Assembly: GCA_030447665.1 (NCBI GenBank)
Contig: JAUJOJ010000013.1
Location: 1 to 42,973, forward strand
DNA length: 42,973 bases
Source of the DNA: Allosphingosinicella sp.
Lineage (GTDB): Bacteria; Pseudomonadota; Alphaproteobacteria; Sphingomonadales; Sphingomonadaceae
Reading direction: 5' to 3'
Shown here: one piece after another, positions 33,140 through 42,973 of the stretch
Position numbering within the stretch: the stretch's first letter is position 1
Layout: each line of letters begins with the position of its first letter
Position numbers and translations under genes: made by a program
The notes under the pieces: model-generated
Told to the model about the DNA's origin: nothing
The model's database searches: none
Seen by the model: only the letters and a program-made list of their open reading frames with translations

Positions 33140-33546
33140 ATGTTCGCGAGCCTGCTTGCCCGCACTCCGATGGTGGCCGAGCTGGCCGAATGCCAGGCGC
33201 GGCTGGTCGGGGCGCTGCGGTTCTGGGTGGTGGCGAGCCGGTCGGGCGCTGCCCGATCGCGGCGGCGGGCGCGCGGCTCGGCTCGCTGCGCGCGGGGGCG
33301 CACGTCCATCTGCTGCTGGAGGAGGTCGGCGCCGCCTGGCCCGATCCGTTCGCGGTCAGTCCGCCATGCTGCCCCCGGCTCAGCCATGACGAAGCGCTGC
33401 TGACGCGCATGGTGGAGCTCGCGGCCCGCGGCGACCGGCCGGATTTCGACCGGCTGCTGAGCGATCTCCTGCCGAGCGACACGCGGGAGCGGCTGTTTCT
33501 GTCGACGAGCGTGCTGAGCCGGGTGCTGCGGGAGCAAGCCGAGTAG
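33140..33546 (+). CDS. Conserved-looking unknown protein, frameshifted (135 aa)
   Basis: ATG 33140 follows AGGAGGATAGAGG, a strong ribosome-binding site. MFASLLARTPMVAELAECQA then, after a frame change near 33245, RCPIAAAGARLGSLRAGAHV, LLLEEVGAAWPDPFAVSPPC, CPRLSHDEALLTRMVELAAR, ending LSTSVLSRVLREQAE. It is helical with a Cys-rich turn (SPPCCPRLSHDEA). I know similar unnamed sphingomonad proteins from memory only. An AT-rich, TAATGCGAGACGATATCAAT-like stretch at about 33094-33115 could be a metal-regulator site (see findings). Confidence 0.55.
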
Positions 33547-33554
33547 GCCGGCGA

Positions 33555-33978
33555 CTATTCGCCGGAGAGCTGCACGAGGTCCCACAGATTGCCGTACAGG
33601 TCCTCGAAGACGGCAACGGTACCGTAGGGTTCCGTGGCCGGCTCACGGACGAAGCGGACGCCTTTGGCGGTCATCGCCTCATAGTCGCGCCAGAAATCGT
33701 CCGTGCGGAGGAACAGGAAGACGCGGCCGCCGGCCTGATTGCCGATAAAGGCTTCCTGTTCGGGCGTCGCCGCGCGGGCGAGCAGGATCGAGGCGGCTCC
33801 CGCCGGAGCGCCGGGCGGCGCGACCAGCACCCATCGCCGAGAATGATGGAGCCACCATCGCGCTGTCCGGGGGACAGCGCAGCTCCATCATTATCCTCGA
33901 CCAGGGTGAAGCCGAGCGTCTCGGTGAACCAGGCAATCGCCTCGTCATAATCGCGGACGATGAGGGATGAGCTGGCAC
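33555..33978 (-). CDS. VOC family protein, frame disrupted by an inverted insertion
   Basis: On the minus strand GTG 33978 opens the VOC N-terminus: LIVRDYDEAIAWFTETLGFT, LVED, then GAALSPGQR. A 26-base insert (33859-33834) breaks the frame; deleting it joins GQR exactly to WVLVAPPGAPAGAASILLAR, then QAGGRVFLFLRTDDFWRDYE and EDLYGNLWDLVQLSGE (metal-ligand Glu, YGNLWDL). A second indel near 33966 is needed just after the GTG start. About 141 aa. Substrate is unknown. Confidence 0.75.
33842..33892. repeat. Quasi-palindrome inside the VOC gene
   Basis: The outer arms AATGATGGAGC (33842-33852) and GCTCCATCATT (33882-33892) are perfect, and the inner arms GCGCTGTCC and GGACAGCGC pair about a short centre. 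The left part is within the 26-base insert. See findings. Confidence 0.8.
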
Positions 33979-34301
33979 GTCGTGCCCCCGGCACGACTGC
34001 GGGCTGTGGGGCAGCCCGCACCAGCTCATATGGGCGAGCGATTGGGGCATCAGCCTTGCGGCAGGGAAGGTTGCCGCTTCGCTTCGAAGCGTGAGGCCGA
34101 TCCAATTCCTGGTCTGCAGCTCGACCGCATATTCAAAGTCCGCCCCGCTCGCGGCGGAGACCCATTCGTCCAGCCGGCTATCGTCAGCGGAGTGCCTGAG
34201 ACGAGGCCCGGATAATTGCCGTCCTTGAAGGCGGGATCATAACCCAGCGCCAGCGCCTGCCGCCGCGCCGCGAGCGGATCGGGCAGTAAATCGTCGATCA
34301 T
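33979..34301 (-). pseudogene. Fragment of an unknown protein, start near 34301
   Basis: The minus strand from ATG 34301 reads MIDDLLPDPLAARRQALALG, YDPAFKDGNYPGLVSGTPLT, then after a frame change near 34165 DEWVSAASGADFEYAVELQT and RNWIGLTLRSEAA. The first half resembles the DUF6445 family (small proteins starting [MI]DDFLPDP). The rest of that family is not readable before the VOC start, so this is a truncated or badly sequenced gene. The frames through 33980-34100 are not coherent. An in-frame ATG at 34319 is an alternative start. Confidence 0.4.
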
Positions 34302-34355
34302 CGCAAGGGACGGCAGCATCGGTCCATCTGGGGCGCTTACTCGGTTAGCCGGAAG

Positions 34356-35750
34356 GTGATAGAACTCACCTTGAAGAGCGGCTTTCAAGGAAAAGAACTT
34401 CGCAACGCAGCAGATCCAAGCGGGCCAAGACATTCGAGGAGCGGGCGAATGGAGAATCGATCCAACGAGCGGCGCCGATTTCGCGTTCTGCTGACGATGG
34501 CGCAATATCTCGCCGACACGTTCAAGGCTGCCGGATGGGCCGAAAGCGACATCCACGTCCTGCCGCATCAGGGCGGCCCCGGCGACCAGACCGCATCCCT
34601 GATCGTGCGCTGGCCGGCGGCGGGAAAGGCGCCCAAGAAGCCGATCCTCCTCCTCGCCCATATGGACGTGGTCGAGGCGAAGGCGGAGGACTGGTCCACC
34701 GATCCCTTCAAATTCCTGGAGAAGGACGGCTATTTCTACGGCCGCGGCACGAGCGACGACAAGCAGGGCGTCACCGCCGTCACCGCCGCTCTGCTGAAGC
34801 TTCGCGCATCCGGCTTCAAGCCGAAGCGGGATCTGGTGGTGCTCTTCACCGGCGATGAGGAGACCGAAGGCAGGGGAGCGCAGCTCGGCGCGACCGAATG
34901 GCGCAAGTGGACCGACGCCGAGTTCGCGCTCAACGCCGATGCCGGCGGCGGATCCTTCGACCGGCAGGGTCGCGCGCTCGGCTTCGGCCTGCAGACCGCC
35001 GAGAAGCAATATGTTTCCTTCCATTTCAGCGTGCGCAACCCGGGCGGCCACAGCTCCCGGCCGCGACCGGACAATGCGATCTACCAGCTCGCCGACGCGT
35101 TGAAGCGGCTGGAGGCGCACCGCTTCACGCCGGTGCTGAACGAGACCACCCGCGCCTATTTCACGGCCCGGGCCAAGATGGAGGCGGGGGCGCTTGGGCA
35201 AGCGATGCGGCGCTGGGTCGCGGATCCCGCCGACGGCGCCGCCGCCGATGCGATCGAAGCCAGCGAGCTGGAAGTCGGGATGACCCGCACCCGCTGCGTC
35301 GCCACCCGTCTCGAGGGCGGCCATGCCGACAATGCGCTTCCCCAGCTCGCGCGCGCCACCGTCAATTGCCGGATGATGCCGGGCAGCGATCCCAAGGCCC
35401 TCGAAGCCGAGCTGAAGCAGGTGGCGGGGCCCCACGTCGCGGTCACGGTGAGCGATCCGCCCAACCCGGCTCCGGCCTCCCCGCTTCGCGCCGACGTGGT
35501 CAAAGCCTATACCGACAGCGTCCACAAGCGCTTCCCCGGCGCGCCGATCGTCCCCTCGATGTCGACGGGGGCCACTGACGGGCTGTTCTTCAGGGCGGCG
35601 GGCATTCCGGTCTACGGCGTCGAGGGGAGCTGGGGCATCTCGCCCGACGACGAGCGGGCCCATGGCAAGGACGAGCGCTTGCCCGTGAAGGCGCTCTACG
35701 ACAATGTCGATCATTGGCACGACATGATCCGAGCCTTGGCCGGCAAGTAG
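34356..35750 (+). CDS. M20 family metallopeptidase, N-terminus unclear
   Basis: The frame is open from GTG 34356 but the first 40 or so residues (to about 34480) do not look like an M20 start: homology begins near MAQYLADTFKAAGWAESDIH. The catalytic parts are clear: LLLAHMDVVEA (His zinc ligand), YGRGTSDDKQGVTA, LFTGDEETEG (Glu base), LNADAGG and HSSRPRPDNAI dimerisation part, then MSTGATDGLFFRAAGIP. It is a carboxypeptidase or dipeptidase-like enzyme; no signal peptide is visible, but indels in 34356-34480 may have hidden it. The C-terminal 380 residues are in one frame. Confidence 0.82.
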   Translation: MIELTLKSGFQGKELRNAADPSGPRHSRSGRMENRSNERRRFRVLLTMAQYLADTFKAAGWAESDIHVLPHQGGPGDQTASLIVRWPAAGKAPKKPILLLAHMDVVEAKAEDWSTDPFKFLEKDGYFYGRGTSDDKQGVTAVTAALLKLRASGFKPKRDLVVLFTGDEETEGRGAQLGATEWRKWTDAEFALNADAGGGSFDRQGRALGFGLQTAEKQYVSFHFSVRNPGGHSSRPRPDNAIYQLADALKRLEAHRFTPVLNETTRAYFTARAKMEAGALGQAMRRWVADPADGAAADAIEASELEVGMTRTRCVATRLEGGHADNALPQLARATVNCRMMPGSDPKALEAELKQVAGPHVAVTVSDPPNPAPASPLRADVVKAYTDSVHKRFPGAPIVPSMSTGATDGLFFRAAGIPVYGVEGSWGISPDDERAHGKDERLPVKALYDNVDHWHDMIRALAGK

Positions 35751-35757
35751 GCCCTGA

Positions 35758-36837
<1,080 letters not shown>

Positions 36838-36938
36838 ACTCGTGAATTGGGAAGCGTCACATTGGCGGGTTCCGGCGCAGGCTGGTTTGGTTTCGGGGTC
36901 TGCAGATGGGGCAGGGCTGCGGCCTTCATCTCTATGAG

Positions 36939-36958
36939 ATGCCGGTTTTCGCCGGCAT
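36939..36958 (+). promoter_or_regulatory. Hairpin in the mdh-sucD spacer
   Basis: ATGCCGG (36939-36945) pairs with CCGGCAT (36952-36958) around a 6-base loop. It lies 17 bases before the sucD start, close to the expected ribosome-binding region (GGGAAAGGAAAAGA). This type of CCGG-TTTCG-CCGG hairpin is common in sphingomonad intergenic DNA. It could tune sucD translation or stabilise mRNA. Confidence 0.5.
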
Positions 36959-36975
36959 GACGGGAAAGGAAAAGA

Positions 36976-37860
36976 ATGAGCATCCTCGTCAACGCGAACA
37001 CCAAGGTTATCACGCAGGGCTTCACCGGCGCGCAGGGGACCTTCCACTCCGAGCAGGCGATCGGCTACGGCACCAAGGTCGTCGGCGGCGTCACGCCGGG
37101 CAAGGGCGGGCAGACCCATATCGGCCTTCCCGTCTTCAACACGGTGGTCGAGGCGGTCGAGGCGACCGGCGCCGATGCGAGCGTGATCTACGTGCCGCCG
37201 CCCTTCGCGGCCGATTCCATTCTCGAGGCGGTCGATGCCGAGGTGCCGCTGATCGTCTGCATCACCGAGGGCATTCCGGTGCTCGACATGGTCAAGGTGA
37301 AGCGCGCGCTTTTGGGCTCCAAATCGCGCCTCGTCGGGCCCAATTGCCCCGGCGTGCTGACGCCCGGGGAGTGCAAGATCGGCATCATGCCCGGCAATAT
37401 CTTCTCGAAAGGCTCGGTCGGCGTCGTCAGCCGTTCGGGCACGCTCACCTACGAGGCGGTGTTCCAGACGACCAACGAGGGCCTCGGCCAGTCGACCGCG
37501 GTCGGCATCGGCGGCGATCCGGTCAACGGCACCAACTTCATCGACGTGCTGGAGCTGTTCCTCGCCGACGACGAGACCCGGTCGATCATCATGATCGGGG
37601 AGATCGGCGGATCGGCCGAGGAGGAAGCGGCGCAGTTCATCGCCGACGAGGCGAAGCGCGGCCGCAAGAAGCCGATGGTGGGCTTCATCGCCGGCCGCAC
37701 CGCGCCTCCGGGCCGGCGCATGGGACATGCCGGCGCGATCGTCTCCGGCGGCCAGGGCGGCGCCGACGACAAGATCGAGGCGATGGAACGGGCTGGAATT
37801 CGCGTCTCTCCGAGCCCATCTGAGCTTGGAACCACCCTGTCACAAGTTTTGAATGGCTGA
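36976..37860 (+). CDS. sucD: Succinyl-CoA synthetase alpha subunit
   Basis: 294 residues. [20 protein letters not shown] and [16 protein letters not shown] form the CoA-binding Rossmann part, [16 protein letters not shown] the ligase part, and [17 protein letters not shown] carries the phospho-accepting His. It makes ATP or GTP from succinyl-CoA together with SucC. No sucC is next to it here, unlike the usual sucCD pair: mdh is immediately upstream. The frame is intact and ATG 36976 has AGGAAAAGA in front. Confidence 0.95.
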   Translation: MSILVNANTKVITQGFTGAQGTFHSEQAIGYGTKVVGGVTPGKGGQTHIGLPVFNTVVEAVEATGADASVIYVPPPFAADSILEAVDAEVPLIVCITEGIPVLDMVKVKRALLGSKSRLVGPNCPGVLTPGECKIGIMPGNIFSKGSVGVVSRSGTLTYEAVFQTTNEGLGQSTAVGIGGDPVNGTNFIDVLELFLADDETRSIIMIGEIGGSAEEEAAQFIADEAKRGRKKPMVGFIAGRTAPPGRRMGHAGAIVSGGQGGADDKIEAMERAGIRVSPSPSELGTTLSQVLNG

Positions 37861-37920
37861 GGGGATAGACCGGCCTCCAGGCGCGTTCCCCTCGCGCTGA
37901 CCCAAGCAAGGCGAACACAA

Positions 37921-40763
37921 GTGGATATCTTCGGCGAAACCGAACGGGAGCAAGGTCCCAGCTGGGCTCGCGACAATTGGCCGCTCCATGACCTCGACGA
38001 GGTGAATGCCGGCCTCGATCCCACCCGCATGGCGATCGAGAAGGTCGCGGCGGCAAAGCGCCAAGGAGGAAGCGCCGGCGCGGCCGGCAAGTCCGATGCC
38101 GAGATCCGGCAGGCGGCCGACGATTCGATCCGCGCGATGATGCTGATCCGCACCTACCGGGTGCGCGGGCACCTTGCCGCGGATCTCGATCCGCTCGGCC
38201 TTGCCAAAGCGCGAGCTTCCCGCCGATCTGACGCCGGAATTCCACGGCTTCACCGGCGCCGCGCTCGACCGTCCCGTCTATCTCGGCGGCACGATGGGCT
38301 TCGAATATGCCAGCGTGCGCGATCTGGTGGAGTGCCTCAGGCGCAATTATTGCGGCCATGTCGGCCTTGAATATATGCACATCAACGATCTGGAGGAGCG
38401 CCGCTTCCTCCAGGACCGGATGGAGGGCAAGGACGCGGCGATCAGCTTCACGCCCGAGGGCAAGCAGTCGATCCTGTCGAAGGTGATCGAGGCCGAGCAG
38501 TGGGAGAAGTTCCTCGCCCGCAAATATGTCGGCACCAAGCGCTTCGGCCTCGACGGCGGCGAATCGATGGTGCCCGCGCTCGAGAGCGTGATCAAATATG
38601 GCGGCCAATATGGCGTGCGCGAGATCGTGTTCGGCATGGCGCATCGCGGCCGCCTCAACGTCCTCGCCAACGTGATGGGCAAGCCATATCGCGTGATCTT
38701 CAACGAATTTGCGGGCGGATCGGCCAATCCCGAGGATGTCGGCGGATCGGGCGACGTCAAATATCATCTCGGCACCTCTTCCGACCGCGAGTTCGACGGG
38801 ATCAGCGTTCACCTGTCGCTGGTTCCCAACCCCAGCCACCTCGAAGCCGTCGATCCCGTCGTGCTCGGCAAGGTCCGTGCGATCCAGGCGATGCGCGGCG
38901 ATACGGACGGGGGCGAGGTCCTTCCGTGCTGCTCCACGGCGACGCCGCCTTTGCCGGACAGGGCGTGGTGGCGGAATGCTTCGGCTTTTCGGGCCTTCCC
39001 GGCTACGGCACCGGCGGCACGATCCACTTCGTGATCAACAACCAGGTGGGCTTCACCACCTCGCCCGCCTTTGCGCGTTCGTCGCCCTACCCGTCCGACA
39101 TCGCCAAATCGGTCCAGGCGCCGATCCTGCACGTCAACGGCGACGATCCGGAGGCGGTGACCTTCGCCTGCAAGCTCGCCATCGAATATCGCCAGAAGTT
39201 CAAGCGCGACATCGTCATCGACATGTGGTGCTACCGCCGCTTCGGCCACAACGAGGGCGACGAGCCGAGCTTCACCCAGCCGCTCATGTATTCCGAGATC
39301 CGCAAGCATCCGCCGATTTCCGACATTTACGGCGCGCGCCTGGTGCGAGAGGGCGTGGTGGATCGCGCCTGGATCGACGCCGACATCGCCCAGTTCACGC
39401 TCCTGCTCGAAGGCGAGTTCGAGGCGGCCAGGACCTATCTTCCCAACAAGGCGGACTGGTTCGAGGGCCGCTGGGCCGGCCTCGGCAGGCCGGGCACGCC
39501 CGAGACCGAGCGCCGCAATGTCGGCACGGCGGTGGACGAAGGCATCCTGAAGGATGTCGGCGGGACGCTCACCACCATCCCGGCCGATCTCGACGTTCAC
39601 AAGACGCTTGCCCGCATCGTCGATGCCAAGCGGCAGATGTTCGAGAGCGGCGAAGGCTTCGACTGGGCGACGGCGGAGGCGATCGCCTTCGGGACGCTGG
39701 TCCGCGAGGGCTTCGGCGCGTCCGCCTGTCGGGCCAGGACAGCGGCCGCGGCACGTTCAGCCAGCGCCACGCGGTCTGGGTCGATCAGAAGACGGCGCGC
39801 AAATATATCCCGCTCACCCATATCGAGGGCGGGCGCTTCGAGGTGCGCGATTCTCCGCTCAGCGAGTTCGGCGTGCTCGGCTACGAATATGGCTATTCGA
39901 TCTCCGATCCGCGCACCCTGGTGCTGTGGGAAGCCCAGTTCGGCGATTTCGTCAACGGAGCGCAGGTGATCATCGATCAGTTCATCGCGGCGGGCGAGGC
40001 CAAGTGGCTGCGCGCGAGCGGCCTCGTCCTGCTGCTCCCGCACGGCTATGAAGGCCAGGGGCCCGAACATAGCTCCGCCCGGCCCGAACGCTTCCTGCAG
40101 CTCTGCGCAGAGGACAATATGCAGGTGGCGAATTGCACGACGCCGGCCAATTATTTCCACATCCTGCGCCGCCAGATGCTGCGCGATTTCCGCAAGCCGC
40201 TGGTGATCGTGACCCCGAAGTCGCTGCTGCGGCACAAGCTCGCCGTCTCGAGCGCCGCCGACTTCACCGGCGACAGCCACTTCAAGCGGATCCTTTCCGA
40301 TCCCAACCCGCCGCGCGACGAGGATGTCCGGCGGCTGGTCCTCTGCTCGGGCAAGGTCGCCTACGATCTCATCGAAGCGCGTGATCAGGCGGGCGACCGC
40401 AACACCGCGATCGTCCGCGTCGAGCAGCTCTATCCCTTCCCGTCCGAGCCGCTCGCGGCGCGCCTGAAGCGCATGGCGAACCTCCAGGACGTCGTCTGGG
40501 CGCAGGAAGAGCCGAAGAATGGCGGCTATTGGAGCTTCGTCGAGCCGCTGATCGAGCAGTGTCTCGCCGAGGCCGGTGTTCGGCCGCAGCGGCCGCGTTA
40601 TGCGGGCCGTGCCGCTTCGGCATCGCCCGCCACCGGCCTTGCCAAGCGGCACGTCGCCGAGCAGACCGCCCTCGTCGCCGATGCGCTTGGGCAGCGCGCT
40701 GCGCCGGCCGCTCGGGAGGCCGCGGTCGACACCGTACGCGAAGCCGGCAGGGCGGCAGGTTAA
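37921..40763 (+). CDS. sucA: 2-oxoglutarate dehydrogenase E1, three frameshifts
   Basis: About 947 residues. It starts at GTG 37921 with AAGG upstream: GPSWARDNWPLHDLDEVNAG. The frame changes near 38207 (then LPADLTPEFHGFTGA), near 38928 (then LLHGDAAFAGQGVVAECFGF) and near 39720 (then SGQDSGRGTFSQRHAVW). E1 hallmarks are present: GMAHRGRLNVLANV, FVINNQVGFTTSPAFA, DDPEAVTFACKLAIEYR and HGYEGQGPEHSSARPERFLQ. It is the thiamine-diphosphate enzyme that decarboxylates 2-oxoglutarate and reductively succinylates SucB. Since sucB and lpd beside it are intact, the breaks are best seen as assembly indels. Confidence 0.92.
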
Positions 40764-40822
40764 GGCTGGAGCAGGGCTCGAAAGAGCGTTTTTCGGCCGC
40801 AGGAACATCATAAGGGAAGAGA

Positions 40823-42139
40823 ATGCCGACCGACGTAATCGTACCGACGCTTGGCGAATCGATCACCGAGGCGACGCTCGGCCAGTGGCTGAAGCAGCCC
40901 GGGGACGCGGTGAAGGCGGACGAGCCCATCGCCAGCCTCGAAACCGACAAGGTCGCGGTCGAGGTCCCTTCGCCCGTCGCGGGCACGATGGGCGAACATG
41001 TCGTCGGCGAAGGCGATACGGTCGCGGTCGGCGCGCTGATCGCCAGGATCGAGGCGGGCGCGGGCGCTCCCGCTTTGGCGGAGGCGCCGCAGCCGGTCGA
41101 GCTTGCCAGCCCGATCAACCCCGCGGGTCCCGGCGAGACGCCGGCGGTCAAGGAAGATCCGACCGCGCCGCATGCCGAACCCGGCGCCGAGGACGACCGG
41201 GAGGCGGGGAGCCTGACGCTCTCGCCCGCCGTTCGCCGCGTGGTGCTCGAGCACGGCCTCGATCCCTCTAGGATCAAGGGAAGCGGCAAGGATGGCAGGC
41301 TGACCAAGGACGACGTGCTCGCCGCCGCCAAGTCCGAAAAGGCGCAGCCGGCGCCCCAGTCTGCCCCTGCCCCCGGCCCCGCGGGTTCGCCGCAGCCCGC
41401 CCCGTCCGCCGCCGCCCCGTCCGCCGCCGCCGCCGGGGAGCGCCGCGAGGAGCGGGTCCGGATGACGCGCCTTCGCCAGACGATCGCGCGCCGGCTCAAG
41501 GAGGCGCAGAACAATGCGGCGCTGCTCACCACCTTCAACGACGTCGACATGGGCGCGGTGATGGAGGCGCGGAACAAGTATAAGGACCTGTTCGAGAAGA
41601 AGCACGGCATCCGGCTGGGCTTTATGGGCTTCTTCGTGAAGGCGGCCTGTCTCGCCGCGCGCGACATTCCGGCGGTCAACGCCTTCATCGAGGGCGACGA
41701 GATCGTCTACCACGATTATGTCGACGTTTCGGTGGCGGTCTCCGCGCCGAACGGGCTGGTCGTCCCCGTGATCCGCAACGCCGATCGGCTGAGCTTCGCC
41801 GAGATCGAGAAGACGATCGCCGATTTCGGCCGCCGCGCCAAGGACGGCACGCTTAAAATGGAGGAGATGCAGGGTGGCACCTTCACCATCTCGAACGGGG
41901 GCGTGTTCGGTTCGCTGCTTTCCACCCCGATCGTCAATCCGCCGCAGTCCGCGGTGCTCGGCATGCACCGGATCGAGGAACGGCCGGTGGTGAAGAACGG
42001 GCAGATCCTTGCCCGCCCGATGATGTACCTGGCCTTGTCCTACGATCACCGCCTCGTCGACGGCCGCGAAGCCGTCACCTTCCTGGTCCGCATGAAGGAA
42101 GCAATCGAGGACCCGACGCGGCTGCTGATCGACCTCTAA
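40823..42139 (+). CDS. sucB: Dihydrolipoyl succinyltransferase (2-oxoglutarate dehydrogenase E2)
   Basis: 438 residues. The lipoyl domain has the modified Lys in ETDKVAVEV (about residue 43). A peripheral subunit-binding domain is at about 135-170 ([32 protein letters not shown]). Pro/Ala-rich linkers flank it. The catalytic domain ends [15 protein letters not shown] (catalytic His and Asp). It transfers the succinyl group from E1 to CoA. AAGGGAAGAGA precedes ATG 40823. Intact. Confidence 0.96.
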   Translation: MPTDVIVPTLGESITEATLGQWLKQPGDAVKADEPIASLETDKVAVEVPSPVAGTMGEHVVGEGDTVAVGALIARIEAGAGAPALAEAPQPVELASPINPAGPGETPAVKEDPTAPHAEPGAEDDREAGSLTLSPAVRRVVLEHGLDPSRIKGSGKDGRLTKDDVLAAAKSEKAQPAPQSAPAPGPAGSPQPAPSAAAPSAAAAGERREERVRMTRLRQTIARRLKEAQNNAALLTTFNDVDMGAVMEARNKYKDLFEKKHGIRLGFMGFFVKAACLAARDIPAVNAFIEGDEIVYHDYVDVSVAVSAPNGLVVPVIRNADRLSFAEIEKTIADFGRRAKDGTLKMEEMQGGTFTISNGGVFGSLLSTPIVNPPQSAVLGMHRIEERPVVKNGQILARPMMYLALSYDHRLVDGREAVTFLVRMKEAIEDPTRLLIDL

Positions 42140-42176
42140 GAGTCTCGTGACCGGCAAAGGCCGGGCCCGATCTGGA

Positions 42177-42194
42177 CCCCGGCCTTCGCCGGGG
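42177..42194 (+). promoter_or_regulatory. Hairpin in the sucB-lpd spacer
   Basis: CCCCGGC (42177-42183) and GCCGGGG (42188-42194), loop CTTC: a perfect 7-bp stem, 15 bases before the lpd start and just before its ribosome-binding site (AAGGAAAA). It may balance expression of lpd relative to sucB or protect mRNA ends. Confidence 0.5.
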
Positions 42195-42209
42195 AACAAG
42201 GAAAATAAA

Positions 42210-42973
42210 ATGGCTGACACTGAATTCGACTATGACGTAATCGTGATCGGCGCCGGGCCCGGCGGCTATGTGGCCGCCATCCGTGCCGGCCAGCTTGGCC
42301 TGCGCACGGCTTGCGTCGAGAGCCGCGAGACTTTGGGGGGCACCTGCCTCAATGTCGGCTGCATCCCGTCCAAGGCGCTCCTGCACGCCTCCGAACTGTT
42401 CGAGGAAGCCAAGCAGGGCACGCTCGCCAAGTTCGGCGTCAAGGTCGGTGAGGTCGAGCTCCATCTCGACACCATGCATGCCGAAAAGGCAAAGGCGGTA
42501 AAGGAGCTGACCGGCGGCATCGCCTTTCTGTTGAAGAAGAACAAGGTGGAGTGGCTGAAGGGCCATGCCGCTTTTACCGGCGCGAACAGCATCGATGTCG
42601 CGGGGAAAACCTATAGCGCGAAGAATATCGTCATCGCCACGGGCTCGTCCGTCACCTCGCTCCCGGGGGTGACGATCGACAATGAGGTGGTGATCGATTC
42701 CACCGGTGCGCTCGATCTCCCGCAGGTCCCCGGCCATCTCGTCGTGATTGGCGGCGGCGTTATCGGGCTTGAGCTTGGCTCCGTCTGGAAGCGGCTGGGG
42801 GCAAAGGTCACCGTCGTCGAATATCTCGACGAGATCCTGCCGGGAATGGACGGCGAGGTCCGCAAGGAGGCCCGCAAGATCTTCAAGAAGCAGGGCTTCG
42901 AGATCCGCACCTCGACCAAGGTCACCAAGGTGGAGCGGAACGGCTCCGGCGCCACGGTGACCGTCGAGCCGGC
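42210..42973 (+). CDS. lpd: Dihydrolipoyl dehydrogenase (E3), cut by the window end
   Basis: 254 residues are visible. FAD-binding VIVIGAGPGGYVAAIRAGQL is at the start, the redox disulfide in GGTCLNVGCIPSKALLH (about residues 43-48), and the NAD motif VVIGGGVIGLELGSVWKRLG near 178-197. It reoxidises dihydrolipoamide of the E2 of the 2-oxoglutarate and other 2-oxoacid dehydrogenases. ATG 42210 has AAGGAAAATAAA in front. No frameshift in the visible part; the gene continues beyond 42973. Confidence 0.95.
   Translation, partial: MADTEFDYDVIVIGAGPGGYVAAIRAGQLGLRTACVESRETLGGTCLNVGCIPSKALLHASELFEEAKQGTLAKFGVKVGEVELHLDTMHAEKAKAVKELTGGIAFLLKKNKVEWLKGHAAFTGANSIDVAGKTYSAKNIVIATGSSVTSLPGVTIDNEVVIDSTGALDLPQVPGHLVVIGGGVIGLELGSVWKRLGAKVTVVEYLDEILPGMDGEVRKEARKIFKKQGFEIRTSTKVTKVERNGSGATVTVEP

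Overview
The window reads as chromosomal DNA of a GC-rich alphaproteobacterium, most likely a member of the Sphingomonadales. The supporting signs are the run mdh-sucD-sucA-sucB-lpd, the block CarD / seven-iron ferredoxin / S4 protein / SUV3-like helicase / LytM peptidase, a DUF1489 gene, a CDC48-type AAA ATPase, and many alphaproteobacterial palindromic repeats. This is judged from protein families and gene order, not from a database search.

Layout. 1-3065 is an accessory segment with visibly lower GC. It holds two small conserved-looking proteins of unknown function, an IS1-type DDE transposase-like gene with an elaborate promoter, and a tightly divergent pair of unknown genes. 3066-6650 holds a phospholipase D/cardiolipin synthase-like enzyme, a phospholipid methyltransferase-like enzyme, an ABM-domain protein and an MFS transporter. 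6610-9198 holds the CDC48-like ATPase and, upstream of it, a textbook intrinsic terminator that may close a small RNA or act as an attenuator. 9199-15460 holds a LysR regulator, a GFA protein, a cyclophilin-SDR pair, MgtE, DUF1489 and a tandem pair of DUF2807 envelope proteins. 15459-21397 is the CarD/FdxA/S4/helicase/M23 block. 21399-29650 is a mix of small stress and envelope genes, a dicarboxylate symporter, uracil-DNA glycosylase, a GNAT and a repeat-rich calcium-motif protein. 29870-35750 holds an S41 protease, a second cyclophilin, a PEBP protein, VOC proteins and an M20 peptidase. 35881-42973 is the TCA-cycle cluster, ending inside lpd.

The dominant feature is technical. About 25 conserved genes, among them ones that should be functional in a living cell (sucA, fdxA, carD, ung, mgtE), are each broken by one to three single-base indels, often in homopolymers, and the correct protein continues in another frame. 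This points to indel errors in a lightly polished assembly and not to mass pseudogenisation. I annotate each as one CDS and say where the frame changes. The accessory segment 1-3065 shows no such break.

Beyond genes, the most interesting structures are these: (i) the transposase-like gene has a near-consensus promoter, predicted leaderless start and two palindromes; (ii) a candidate minus-strand small RNA or attenuator with an anti-Shine-Dalgarno-like segment lies upstream of the CDC48 gene; (iii) palindromic repeat families lie so close to genes that the repeat edge supplies or overlaps the stop codon; (iv) a 26-base inverted templated insertion lies inside a VOC gene; (v) a 108-bp tandem repeat encodes calcium-loop motifs. 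I found no tRNA, rRNA or CRISPR array, and no complete insertion sequence with recognisable terminal repeats.
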